Assembly (NCBI GenBank): GCA_029204225.1 | Contig: CM055108.1 | Location: 22,804,326 to 22,868,325, forward strand | Length of the DNA: 64,000 nucleotides | Source: Diphasiastrum complanatum | Lineage: Eukaryota; Streptophyta; Lycopodiopsida; Lycopodiales; Lycopodiaceae | Direction of reading: 5' to 3' | In this document: piece by piece, positions 11,674 through 22,650 of the stretch | How the letters are laid out: every line of letters starts with the position of its first letter | Numbering within the stretch: the first letter of the stretch is position 1 | The notes under the pieces: model-generated | The model's database searches: none | Seen by the model: only the letters and a program-made list of their open reading frames with translations | Told to the model about the DNA's origin: nothing | Position numbers and translations under genes: made by a program

Positions 11674-12203
11674 ATGGCAAACATGGGAGAGTCCATTTTG
11701 AGTGAAAGTAGCAAATTGGACGGGATTTCCAACTATGTAGTGTGGAAATTCAAAATGAAAAAACATACTGATGGAGAAAGACGTGTGGGAAGTCGTCACA
11801 AGTGATGAGAGAAGGCCGCCAAATGAAGTGGATATCAAAGTGTTTGACAAAAAGATGAAGAAAGCTTTGACCTTCATTAACTTGTCAGTGAAAGATCACA
11901 TCATTACCCACATTTGTGATGCTGTTACACCCAGAAAGGCATGGGATGTGCTAAAGGAGTAGTTCGAGTTCTCAAATCTGTCAAGAATCATGTTTCTGAA
12001 GTCAAAGCTGAATAGTGGCCGAATGGAGCAAGGAGAGCACATTCAGACATACATGACCAAAATCAAGACAATGAGGGATGAACTGCATTCTATTGGTGAG
12101 CGCATACGTGATGTGGAGGTGGCGCACAATGCATTGTGCGACATTGCAGAACCCTATCAGATGTTTGTGAGTGGAATAGCATCAAGAAAAAGATGGCCAA
12201 CCT
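11674..12203 (+). pseudogene. Copia gag, 5' part, middle element
   Basis: gag starts at the ATG at 11674 (MANMGESILSESSKLDG). It is frameshifted at an A-run near 11757 relative to the inner copy, and has an in-frame TAG at 11960-11962 after DVLKE. It then reads on through MFLKSKLNSGRMEQ and MRDELHSIGER until it is cut at 12203 by the inner element. The missing 3' part resumes at 17272. Gag forms the virus-like particle. This copy cannot make a full one. Confidence 0.88.
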
Positions 12204-12477
12204 AGTTAGAATTAAAGTAGAATCACTGTGCCACTGTACTGTGGGTCCTATCAATGGATAAGGATCAGTTGGCCTCCCCACGAGGCAAGTCAATGGGACA
12301 TGCGTCCCGCCAACGACAACCTGGGTCATGCATGGGTTGCCTGAGTGAACAACTATATGTACAGTGTAATTTCATTTTGAGAAATACAGTTGCTATGTGA
12401 GCTTGCAGTGAAGAGTGTTTTTTGTCTGTGTTACTCTGTAGCATGATCTGTGTTCCTGTGAAAAGCAGATTTTAAGC
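12204..12477 (+). repeat. 5' LTR of the inner Copia element
   Basis: 274 bp, begins AGTTAGAATT and ends TTTTAAGC. It is followed by TGGTATCAGAGCC. It differs from 16998-17271 at about 29 positions by eye. Confidence 0.93.
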
Positions 12478-12490
12478 TGGTATCAGAGCC
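12478..12490 (+). other. primer-binding site, inner element
   Basis: TGGTATCAGAGCC directly follows the LTR. It is the standard initiator-methionine tRNA complement of plant Copia elements. Confidence 0.9.
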
Positions 12491-13802
12491 GTACAGGGAG
12501 TGTACACAGTACAACATCGCCGTTGAAGAGAGCTTTGGGAGAATTGTCTTCTGAGAGTTTGGGGTTTACGACGGGTTGAAGACGGAAAGAGAAGCACTGG
12601 TGCACGGTTTCTAGTTTATAGAAGCTTGCCAAGTTCAGTAGAGAGATTAGTAGCCTGTGCATAGCATCAAACAGGGTAAAACTTGGTGAAAAATTGACAA
12701 TTTTGAAGCTAGTTGAAAATTGAAACCGGGTTTGGGGTTATGGTTTTCTACACATAACTGGTAATTTCTTCACTGTTAGTGCATCGTTTTGGATGCTCTA
12801 AGGACAGGAAGGAAGTTAATTGTATTATCAACCAGCCATGGAGAGATTTTGAGGTTTATGTCAGAGATTTGTCTCCAGACAGTTAACCTAGCAGATTTGC
12901 GGTAAAAGGTGAAAAAAAGCCACTTTGTCAAGTTGAGCTAAAATCACCATTTATCCATGGAATTTCATGTTTGAATACTCTACAGATTAGGAATCAGTAG
13001 GTCGACCTTGCTCCAGGCCTCAGATTGTGCTGAAATTGATCTAAAATTGCGTTTGATTGAGCAACAGGCAGCTTGGGGAGGCGCGACCGTAGAAAGGGAG
13101 GTCGCGGGTATGTTCGCGCGACGAGGCAAGGTAAAACCATTGTGTTTCGAAGTGGATGGCACTTCTAAGAGTCTCCATTAGTGCACAAGAGTGTTCAGAT
13201 CCGTTGGATAGAGAAGTTTCAAGATCAATGGCTCAGATTGTGCTACCTAGGAGAGATATCCACAGTTGGATGAAAATCAACCATTGGATGGAGTATGAAG
13301 GGTTGTTGAAGAGGGCCCTGAAGAAGTGAAGTGCATTTTGGCCTTCAACTTCATTAAACATTTCCATACTGAAATGGCAGTTGGGTCCCTTCACAAGTGA
13401 AGAGTGAAGTTTCTTCAAGGTGAAGAAACAGTTCAAAAACAAAGAAAATCCCTATTTTTGGGTCCTTTGCCCGTTTTGACCCAAACAAAAAGCTATAACA
13501 TCCAAACGAAGGGCACCCAGACTGTACCTGCAAGTACGGTATAGCAAAATAGAGTGATTGCAGTGGAGAAAGTGTTCGGAGTGCGCCAGAAGTGATTTCA
13601 CCATTTTACTGGGCACGAAGTTGGGAGTTGATGACTAAGTGCATTTCGGAAGGTGACGCCGATTTGGCTTTCAAATTGGTAAAAAAGTGATGAGTGGCCT
13701 GGTAAGGAAAAAAGTGCAGATCATTATTTTCAACTTTTGACATCATTGTTGGCCTCGACATACTGTTTTTAGCCTACGGCAGAAGTTTCAAGCAGTTTTG
13801 CG
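12491..13802 (+). other. untranslated leader of the inner element
   Basis: A 1.3-kb leader whose first part (to about 12605) and last part (from about 13200) align with the leader of the middle element. The central 590 bp is unrelated in sequence. No protein of interest is encoded. Confidence 0.7.
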
Positions 13803-14605
13803 ATGGCAAACATGGGAGAGTCTATTTTGAGTGAAAGTAGCAAATTGGACGAGGTTTCCAACTATGCAGTGTGGAAATTCAAAATGAAAAACATACTGAT
13901 GGAGAAAAACGCGTGGGAAGTCATCACAGGTGATGAGAGAAGGTCGTCAAATGAAGCGAACATCAAAGTGTTCGACAAGAAGATGAGGAAAGCTTTGACC
14001 TTCATTAACTTGTCAGTGAAGGATCACATCATTACCCACATTTGTGATGATGTTACACCCAAACAGGCATAAGATGTGCTAAAGGAGTAGTTCGAGACGT
14101 CAAACTCGTCAAGAATCATGTTTTTGAAGTCAAAGCTAAATAGTGCCCGAATGGAGCAAAGTGAGCACATTAAGACGTACATTACCAGAATCAAGACAAT
14201 GAGGGATGAACTGCATTCTATTGGTGAGCACATATGTGATGTGGAGTTGGTGCACAATGCATTGTGTGGCATTGCAGAACCCTATCAGATGTTTGTGAGA
14301 AGAATAACATCAAGAGAAAGATTGCCAACCTTTGACGAACTCACAAGAATCTTGATGCAGGAAGAGCAATGGCAAGAAATGGTGAAAGCTAGACGTCAAA
14401 ATACTGACGATCAGGCACTTGTGACACGCCAGAAACAAGGCAAGGGGAAGGGCAAGAAGAAGTCTAAGCAGCAATTTGTCAAGTCTCATTAGGATGAGGG
14501 ATCTTCCAGTAAGACTAAAAAAAAAGACAAGTGCTTCCATTGTGGTAAAAAGGGCCATTGGAAGAGTGAATGTCGCAAATTCTTGGCAGAACAAGGCAAG
14601 GGGAA
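13803..14605 (+). pseudogene. Copia gag with zinc knuckle, inner element
   Basis: gag begins at 13803 with MANMGESILSESSKLDE and reads KFKMKNILMEKNAWEV, the usual Copia gag N-terminus. In-frame stops are TAA at 14070-14072 (a Trp codon in the sister copy) and TAG at 14088-14090 (shared with the sister copy). The same frame then continues from MFLKSKLNSARMEQ to a further TAG at 14490-14492. A CCHC zinc knuckle, CFHCGKKGHWKSEC, lies at 14532-14573. The knuckle binds RNA during packaging. The gene cannot give a full-length product without read-through. Confidence 0.88.
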
Positions 14606-15123
14606 TCCAAAACAAGCAGGTAATCTTATCGATGAGGGTGAGATTGAAGACTCTAGCATCTTCATATCTGCATTGTCATCTAATCAAGATGATCAAGCGT
14701 GGTATATTGACTCGGGAGCCACAATCACATGACAGGTAACAAGAATTGGTTCAGTAGCATGAAAGTGTTGGATAATGGAACGCCCATTTCACAAGCAAAT
14801 CGCGAGATGTGCAAGATCAAGGGGATAGGCACCGTTATCCAACTACCTGATGGCAAAAGTAGGATGGTTAGGGAGGTACTTTGCGTACCAGGTTTAAAGA
14901 AAAATCTACTTTCTATAGGAGTCATTACTGATCAAAAGTTGAAAGTAGAATTCGCCCATGATCGTTGCTTTGTGAAGGATGTGAACCAAAAGTTCAAAGT
15001 TATTGTGGATGGAGTAAGAGAGCCCAATACCAAATTGTATAGGTTGAATGCTACAATCAAGGGGCAACATGGACTTGTATCGTCCATTCCATCGCAAACT
15101 GAGTTGTGGCATAAGAGACTTGG
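14606..15123 (+). pseudogene. Copia protease and pre-integrase segment, inner element
   Basis: The aspartic protease motif WYIDSGAT lies near 14701. It is followed by a 2-bp loss relative to the sister copy at about 14722-14728 that shifts the frame. The next frame carries MTGNKNWFSS, LPDGKSRM and LCVPGLKKNLLSIG, then the pre-integrase end ELWHKRLG. At about 15124 the sequence jumps to the linker after the integrase (IDLPSDEKDD). The stretch matching 18036-18860 of the sister copy is missing. Confidence 0.85.
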
Positions 15124-16997
15124 TATTGACCTTCCAAGTGATGAAAAAGATGATACATCTCAAGATACTACTACTCAACCTCAAGAGATAAGTTGGAGAG
15201 GTAGGGACAAACCTTTTGGTGCAAGAAGGATTGAAGTTGCAGGTGACAAACGCAAGGAGAAGGATGTACCATGGGATACATTTTCACCAGGAAGCCGATC
15301 ACCTGACAGGAAGCTCCCTAAGTGATTTGAGAGATTGTTGGAGAGCTGCGACATGGATGACTTTCCAAGATCATCTAGCCAGGGAGAGCTACGAAGATCA
15401 ACAAGAGAGAAGACACAACCTGAAAGGTATGAAGCAAATTATGCTCTCTTATCTAGCATTATTCAAAGCAAAGAACCTTTGACTTATGGTGAAGCGAAGG
15501 ATGATGATATTTGGGTCAAGGCCATGGGAGAGGAGATGGAGTCAATTGCTAAGCATAACACATGGGACTTAGTAGAACCACCAGTTGGTTGCAAATGGCT
15601 ATACAGGACTAAGTACCATGTAGATGGAAGTATAGCAAAGCACAAGACAAGATTGGTGATCAAAGGGTATGCACAAAGTAAAGGCATCGACTATGAGAAG
15701 ACCTTTGCACCGGTTTCTAAGTGGAATACTCTACGTCTACTTGTTGCTTTAGCTTCACATTTTGGTTGGCCTTTGCATTAGATGGATGTGAAATCTACTT
15801 TTCTAAATGGTGAGTTAGAAGAAGAAGTGCTCATGGATCAACCTGAAGGCTTTGTAGCGAAGGGACATGAAAATAAAGTATGTCGCTTGAAGAAAGCGCT
15901 TTATGGTCTTAAACAGGCATCACGTGCGTGGTATAGCAGGATTGATGCCTACTTTCGTTCAAAGGGGATGGTGAGAACACATTCTAATCCAAATCTATAT
16001 GTCTTATGCTTTGATGGTATGGTTGCCTTGATTGCTCTTTATGTTGATGACTTGATTATTACGGGAAATAATCAAGAGATGATAGACATGATCAAGAAAG
16101 ACCTCATGGAACAATTCGAGATGACAGTTCTCAGGCTGATGCATTATTGCCTTGGGGTAGAGGTGTGGCAAAAAGGACACAAAGTGGGTTTAACACAGGT
16201 GAAATATGTCAAAGAGTTGCTGGACACGTTTAGGTTGCAGGATTGCAAACCAGTAAATACTCCTATTGAATCAAGTAAAAAGCTTTCTAAGCTTGACAGT
16301 TACTAGGAGCTTGATTTACCTTAGCACGACTAGACCATATATATGCTATGTTGTTGGCATTGTAAGTCAGTTTATGGCAGCACCTACGAAAACACATTGG
16401 AAGGCAGCTAAACGCATTTTGTGTTATGTGAAAGGCACTTCAAATTATGGCTTGATTTATAGGAAGCATGAAGGTTTACGTGAGTTGTGTGGCTATGTGG
16501 ATGCGGATTGGGGAGGTGACTATGATGATCGTAGATCCACCACATGGTATGTATTCCAGGTTTGTTTCTGGTCTAGTAAAAAGCAAAGTACAACTGCTCT
16601 GTCCACCACAGAAGCAGAGTATAAGGCAATGTGTAGTGCAACATAGGAAGCTATATGGTTGAGACAAATCTTGGAAGAAATTGGCATGAAGTAGAAAAAT
16701 CTCACGACATTACATAGCGACAGTCAGAGTGGCATTCAGCTAGCAAAGAATCTAGTGTTCCATGCGAGAACTAAACACATTGAGATTTAGTATCACTTTA
16801 TACATGAGAGGCTGTTGACTCATGAAATTCATGTTGTTCATTGTAGCACAGAACAAGAACTAGTTGGTATTTTCACTAAGCCACCTGTTGGAGAAAAGTT
16901 TGATAAGTTTAGATCAAAGCTTTCTGTACTTAAAGTTTATTGACTTTAAAGCTATGTATATGACTGTATAAAAAGTAGACTTTACTTTAAGCGAGAG
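15124..16997 (+). pseudogene. Copia RT and RNase H, inner element
   Basis: From the linker (SSQGELRRSTREKTQPERY) the frame runs into RT: CKWLYRTKYHVDGS, KGIDYEKTFAPV, then a TAG at 15779-15781 replacing CAG before [29 protein letters not shown] and the catalytic YVDD (in [12 protein letters not shown]) are retained. About 30 bp is deleted near 16300. RNase H carries DADWGGDYDDRRS and ALSTTEAEYKAM. A TAG at 16644-16646 is shared with the sister copy. Further stops follow before the purine tract that abuts the 3' LTR at 16998. Confidence 0.9.
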
Positions 16998-17271
16998 AGT
17001 TATTATTAAAGTAGAATCACTGTGCTACTATACTGTGGGTCCTATTTGTGGATAAAGATCAGTTGGCCTCGCCATGAGGCAATTCGACGGAACACGTGTC
17101 CCGCCAACGGCAACCTGGGTCATGCATGGGTTGTGTGAGTGAACAACTATATGTACATTGTAATTTCATTTTGAGAAATACAGTTGCTATGTGAGCTTGC
17201 AATGGAGAGTGTTTTCTGTCTGTGTTACTGTGTAGCATGATCTGTGCTCCTGTGCAAAGCAAATTCTAAGT
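16998..17271 (+). repeat. 3' LTR of the inner Copia element
   Basis: 274 bp, begins AGTTATTATT and ends TTCTAAGT. It is followed directly by the AACCT duplication and the resumed gag of the middle element. Confidence 0.93.
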
Positions 17272-17925
17272 AACCTTTGACGAGCTCATAGGAATCTTGA
17301 TGCAGGAAGAGCAACGGCGAGGAATGGTGAAAGCTAGACGTCAAAATACTGACGATCAAGCACTTGCGACACGCTAAAAACAAGGCAAGGGCAAGGGCAA
17401 GAAGAAGGAGGATGAGAGATCTTCCAATAAGACCAAGCAGAAAGGCAAGTGCTTCCATTGTGGTAAAAAGGGCCATTGGAAGAGTGAATGTCACAAATTC
17501 CTGGCGGAACAAGACATGGGAACCAAGGTAACCTTGTTGATGAGGGTGAGATTGAAGACTCTAGCATCTTCATATCTGCATTGTCATCTAATCAAGATGA
17601 CCAAGCATGGTATATTGACTCGGGAGCCACAAGACACATGACAGGTAACAAGAATTGGTTCAGTAGCTTGAAAGTGTTGGATAATGGAACGTCCGTTTTA
17701 CAAGCAAATGGCGATGTGTGCAAGATCAATGGGATAAGCTCCGTTTCAATCCAACTACCTGATGGCAAAAGCAGGATGATCATGGAGGTACTTTATGTAC
17801 CAAGTTTGAAGAGAAATCTACTTTTTGTTGGAGTTATTTCTGATCAAAAGTTGAAAGTAGAATTCGTCCATGATCGTTGCTTTGTGAAGGATGTGAACCA
17901 AAAGTTCAAAGTTATGATGGAGTAA
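17272..17925 (+). pseudogene. Copia gag 3' part, zinc knuckle and protease, middle element
   Basis: gag resumes with TFDELIGILMQEEQ, continuing the frame cut at 12203. A zinc knuckle CFHCGKKGHWKSEC lies at 17450-17491. The protease motif WYIDSGATRHMTGNKNW lies near 17609. A frame change between knuckle and protease and a TAA in the ARRQNTDDQAL region break the polyprotein. It ends at a stop near 17925, just before the pre-integrase segment. Confidence 0.88.
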
Positions 17926-18709
17926 GGGAGCCCAATACAAAATTGTATAGGTTGAATGCTACAATCAAGGGGCAACATGGACTCGTATCATCCATTCCAT
18001 AAACCTAGTTGTGGCATAAGAGGCTTGGTCACTTGAACTTTACAACAGCATCGAGAGAAGTTCAATAAAGGTGGTGTTGCAAGAGCAAAGAACATCTTGG
18101 ATTTAATCTACACATATTTATGTGGGCCTCTGAGGACCATGTCCTTAGGGCTATTTCATGACCTTTATTAATGATATGTCTGGTAAGACGTGGATCTACT
18201 TCTTGAAGAAGAAATCGGATGCATTTGACAATTTCAAGAGCTTCAAAGCATTGGTTGAAAATCAGATAGGTAGGAAGATCAAAGTCCTAAGATCAGATAG
18301 TGGAGGTGAGTACAAGTCTAATGACTTCAATGATCTTTGTGATCAATGTGGGATCAAAAGACAGTTTATGCAAGCTCATACTCCCGCTCTCAATGGTGTA
18401 GCTGAGCGCAAGAATCGTACGATTGTGGAAAGTGCTAGATCTATGCTAGCTGAGATGAAACTACCAAAAGTTTTTTGGTCAGAAGCATGCAGTATGGCAG
18501 TCTATCTTCAAATTAGAAGTCCTACCATTGCCATGCCAAAGATAACACCTGAGGAAGCATTCACGAAGAAGAAGCCAAAGGTGAACCACTTGCGAATCTT
18601 TGGATGTAAGACCTTTGTACACATTCCTAAGGAAGAGAGACGTAAACTTGATGTAAAAGCTATCAAGTGTATATTCCTAGGATATGATGAACGTGGAAAA
18701 GGGCTATAG
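17926..18709 (+). pseudogene. Copia integrase, middle element
   Basis: A degraded pre-integrase piece (about 17930-18060, including LWHKRLGHLN-like sequence) precedes the core at 18158-18709. The catalytic triad is visible: Asp in FINDMSGKTW (residue 6 of the open frame from 18158), Asp in LRSDSGGEY (residue 47) and Glu in NGVAERKNRT (residue 83). The last two are 35 residues apart, the D,D35E spacing of retroelement integrases. The C-terminal FGCKTFVHIPKEERRKLD and FLGYDERGKG are typical of Copia. A frameshift at about 18690 separates it from the RT linker. This core is what the inner copy lacks. Confidence 0.92.
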
Positions 18710-20783
18710 ATGTTTTAGTCCAGTGGGAAACAAAATCCATGTAACCCGTGACATTATCTTTGATGAATCCAAGATGTATGAAGACGAGGATGCTGAGAAG
18801 ATAGACACATCCAATGGAAAAGATGGTATAGTGAGGATACCTCCTGATGATGATCCATTCATTGACCTTCCAAGTGATGAATATGAGGATACATCTCAAG
18901 ATACTACTACTCAATCTCAAGAGACAGGTTGGAGAAGTAGAGACAAACCTTTTGGTGCAAGAAGGATTGAAGTTGCAGGTGACAAACACAAGGAGAAGGA
19001 TATATTGTGGGATACATTTTCACCAGGAAGCCGATCACCTGATAGGAAGCTCCCTAAGTGGTTTGGGAGATTGTGGGAGAGCCGCGACATGGATGATTTT
19101 CCAGGATCATCTAGCCAGGGAGAGTTACGAAGATCAACAAGAGAGAAGACACAACCTGAAAGGTATGAAGCAAATTATGCTCTCTTATCTAGCATTATTC
19201 AAAGCAAAGAACCTTCGACTTATCGTGAAGCGAAGGATGATGACATTTGGGTCAAGGCCATGGGAGAGGAGATGGAGTCAATTGCTAAGCATAGCACATG
19301 GGACTTAGTAGAACCACCAGTTGGCAAGAAACCCATTGGTTGCAAATAGGTATACAGAACTAAGTACCATGCAGATGGAAACATAGCAAATCACAAGGCA
19401 AGATTGGTGATCAAAGGGTATGCTCAAAGTAAAGGCATCGACTATGAGGAGACCTTTGTGCCAGTATGTAAGTGGAATACTCTACGTCTACTTGTTGCTT
19501 TAGCTTCACATTTTGGTTGGCCTTTGCATCAGATGGATGTAAAATCTGCTTTTCTAAATGGTGAGTTAGAAGAAGAGGTGTTCATGGATCAACCTAAAGG
19601 CTTTGTAGCAAAGGGACAGGAGAATAAAATATGTCGCTAGAAGAAAGCGCTTTATGGTCCTAAATAGACACCACGTGCGTGGTATAGCAGTATTGATGCC
19701 TACTTTCGTTCTAAGAAGATGGTGAGAACACATTCTGATCCAAACCTATATGTCTTATGCTTTGATGGTATGGCTGCTTTGATTGCTCTTTATGTTGATG
19801 ACCTGATTATTACGAAAAATAATCAAGAGATGATAGACATGATCAAGAAAGACCTCATGAAACAATTTGAAATGACAGATCTTAGCCTGATGCATTCTTG
19901 CCTTGGAGTAGAGGTGTGGCAAAAAGGACTGGGGTTAACACAGGTGAAGTATGTCAAAGAGTTGCTGCACAGGTTTAGATTGTAGGATTGCAAACCAGTG
20001 AATACTCCTATTGAACCAGGTAAAAAGCTTTCTAAGCTTGATGAGTCTCAATCATTTGATGCTATGCTATATAGGCAGTTAGTAGGGAGCTTAATTTACC
20101 TTACCACGACTAGACCAGATATATGCTATGGTGTTGGCATTGTAAGTCAGTTTATGACAGCACCTACGGAAACGCATTGGAAGGCAGCTAAACGCATTTT
20201 GCGTTATGTGAAAGGCACTTCAGATTATGGCTTGATTTACAGGAAGCATGATGGTTTACCTGAGTTGTGTGGCTATGTGGATGCGGATTGGGGAGGTGAC
20301 TATGATGATCGTAGATCCACCACAGGGTATGTATTCCAGTTTTGTGGTAGTTGCTTTTCCTGGTCTAGTAAGAAGCAAAGTACAATTGCTCTATCCACCA
20401 TAGAAGCAGAGTATAAGGCAATGTGTAGTGCAGTATAGGAAGCTATATGGTTGAGACAGATCTTGGAAGAAGTTGACATGAAGCAGAAATATCCCACGAC
20501 ATTACATAGCGACAATCAGAGTGGCACTCAGCTAGCAAAGAATCTAGTGTTCCATGCGAGAACTAAACAGATTCAATATCACTTTATACGTGAGAGACTG
20601 CTGAGTCGTGAAATTCATGTTGTTCATTGTAGTACGGAAGAACAACTAGTTGATATTTTCACTAACCCGCTTGTTGGAGAAAAGTTTGATAAGTTTAGAT
20701 CAAAGCTTTATGTACTTAAAGTTTGTTAACTTTAAAGCTATGTATATGATTGTATAAAAAGTAGACTCTACTTTAAGGGAGAG
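18684..20783 (+). pseudogene. Copia RT and RNase H, middle element
   Basis: The linker and RT N-terminus read from 18684 to a stop at 19347-19349 (CK then TAG in place of Trp). RT resumes with KGYAQSKGIDYEETF and [16 protein letters not shown], and is broken again at 19638-19640. [12 protein letters not shown] keeps the YVDD catalytic pair. RNase H follows from 19998 (TTRPDICYGVGIVSQF, DADWGGDYDDRRSTTGY) to the TAG at 20436-20438 shared with the inner copy. It then runs from 20451 (LHSDNQSGTQLAKN, QIQYHFIRERLL, LVDIFTNPLVGEKF). It ends at the purine tract AAGGGAGAG before the 3' LTR. Confidence 0.92.
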
Positions 20784-21057
20784 AGTTAGAATTAAAGTAG
20801 AATCAATGTGCTAATGTACTGTGGGTCCTATCAGTTGATAAGGATCAGTTGGCCTCACCACGAGGCAAGTCGACGGGACACGTGTCCCGTCAACGGCAGC
20901 CTGGGTCATGCATGGGTTGCCTGAGTGAACAACTATATGTACAGTATAATTTCATTTTGAAAAATACAGTTGCTATGTGAGCTTGCTGTGGAGAGTGTTT
21001 TCTGTCTGCGTTACTATGTAGCATGACCTGTGTTCCTGTTCGAAGCAAATTCTAAGT
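20784..21057 (+). repeat. 3' LTR of the middle Copia element
   Basis: 274 bp, AGTTAGAATT to TTCTAAGT, followed by the CTTAA duplication. Divergence from 10264-10537 is about 7 percent by eye. Confidence 0.93.
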
Positions 21058-21062
21058 CTTAA

Positions 21063-22213
21063 GACCCTTGTTTAGCATTTGACTCACACTAAGAAGGTTC
21101 TTAGTACTAGATGGAATGAACAAAACATCCTTCAAACGAACATTCCTATTTGTAGAGAGACAAATAGGAATTGTGCCAATCCCTTATTGCACACTCACCA
21201 TCATTGGCCGTGTAGATCAACCTTTTGTCACCTTCATATGCCAACAGAGATGTAAAGCACTCTTTGTGAAACATCATGTGCGAGCTTGCTCCACTATCAA
21301 TCCACCAAGGATCAATATCTCCACCATTAGCAATCAAACATGAATACATCACAAGAGCATCATCATTTGAGTTTTGAACATCAACACCATCTTCATCAAG
21401 AGTTAGATTTTCTTGTTTTTCACCTTGATCTCTCTTCTTCTTGAAGCACTCACTAGCAAAATGTCTTTTGATTCCACAATAGAAACATTTTAGCTTAGAT
21501 CTATCTTTCTTCTTGCCAACAAAAGTAGAAGGCTCACCTTGATCTTGCCCTTTAGACCACTTGCCTTTACTCTTGACCTTGAACTTGCCCTTTGAGAACA
21601 TAGCCTCCTCCTGTCCACTAACTTGAGATGTGGAAGATGATCATCCTCTTGATAGAAGCATAAAATCCTCATTCACCCAGATTTCTTGCAAGTCCTCCAT
21701 ACTTCAAAATGTCTTCGAATAGCAAAATTTTGAACAAGATTAGCATGATCAACCAACAAGCCATTGAATAACTACTTGAACAAGTTCTATCTCCTTAATG
21801 CTTTCATCAATGCATGCTAACTCATCATTGAATGCTTTAACTCTCAAAACAAAAGCATGAGCACTTTCATCCTTCTTTTGCAAACTTTAAAAGATTTGCC
21901 TCCTAAGGGTTAGAATCAATGATGTAGACTTGGACTCAAAAAACCCTCTTTAAGGCTTCCCAAGCCTCACTAGATGTAGTGCACTTACCAACTTCCTTGA
22001 GAAGTTCATTAGTCTCATTCATCTTGATCATATGAAGAGCTTTCTTTGTCCTTCTATCATACCTCAATTGTTCTTGAGGTGTCGTAGGTCTCTCCTCCTC
22101 ACCCAGAACAATGTCCATCAACTCATTCATCTCATTCTCACCTTCCAAATTGAATAGTTTCTTGAGGTAAGCCTATCATTGCTCTCCAACATGAAGCCTC
22201 CATTTGTAGCCAT
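21063..22213 (-). pseudogene. Copia gag and protease, outer element
   Basis: gag starts (minus) at the ATG at 22213 (MATNGGFMLESNDRLTSRNY) and continues with indels into GENEMNELMDIVLGEEERPTT, whose frame opens at 22148. The frame from 21601 has a CCHC knuckle at residues 39, 42, 47 and 52 (CFYCGIKRHFASEC). The protease motif WWIDSGASSHM follows, with its Asp at residue 102. A C-terminal pre-integrase stretch (DVLFIPSSTKNLLSV) then runs to the CTTAA junction. Several frame changes between 21602 and 21935 inactivate it. Confidence 0.88.
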
Positions 22214-22638
22214 GTTGCAGTGATTTGATCTTCTCTTTCAAACTATTTCAATGCACTTACAACTCTCATGAAAGTCAACAAATGAATCCAAGAAGAAATC
22301 ACAAAGATATGGAACCTCTCGAATCTTCTTCTTGCACAAAACTAACAAAATCAACACATAAAATTGATGGCACTTGATCAATTTCATGAACTTTTGCACT
22401 CTCTAAGATTGAAACACACTCTTGAAAATTTCAGGAACTTCAATAAACTTTCAGGAAGTAAATCGACCTACTGCAAGGTATTTTGACCTAAACTGAGCTT
22501 TGGATCACAAAGATCCCCATTCTACACTTGAAAATCCTTGATCTTGACAAGGAATTACTTTAGCACACTCCAGAATTGATGGCTCCTCCAAATCACTCAC
22601 TAGAATTGGCTTCTCCTCCAAATATAGCCTACAACAAA

Positions 22639-22650
22639 GCTCTGATACCA
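22639..22650 (-). other. primer-binding site, outer element
   Basis: On the minus strand TGGTATCAGAGC directly follows the 5' LTR, the initiator-methionine tRNA complement. Confidence 0.88.

Larger units (their letters stand above)
12199..17276 (+). mobile_element. inner Copia element of the nest (plus strand), with TSD
   Basis: A 5068-bp element (12204-17271) of the same family as the element it entered, flanked by perfect AACCT duplications at 12199-12203 and 17272-17276. Its 274-bp LTRs are at 12204-12477 and 16998-17271. It holds gag, zinc knuckle, protease, RT with YVDD, and RNase H, but the integrase core is deleted at about 15124, so it could not have inserted with its own integrase in its present form. 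Several stops and frameshifts are present. It entered the host copy in the gag gene, in the same orientation. Confidence 0.95.
10259..21062 (+). mobile_element. middle Copia element of the nest (plus strand), with TSD
   Basis: A plus-strand Copia element with 274-bp LTRs at 10264-10537 and 20784-21057, flanked by perfect CTTAA duplications at 10259-10263 and 21058-21062. The flanking minus-strand reading frame of the outer element becomes continuous when the insert and one CTTAA are removed, which confirms the borders. It is itself split by the inner element between 12203 and 17272. Without that it is about 5.7 kb, with gag, zinc knuckle, protease, integrase (D,D35E), RT (YVDD) and RNase H in Copia order. 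Stops and frameshifts leave no intact polyprotein. The purine tract AAGGGAGAG directly precedes the 3' LTR. Confidence 0.95.
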
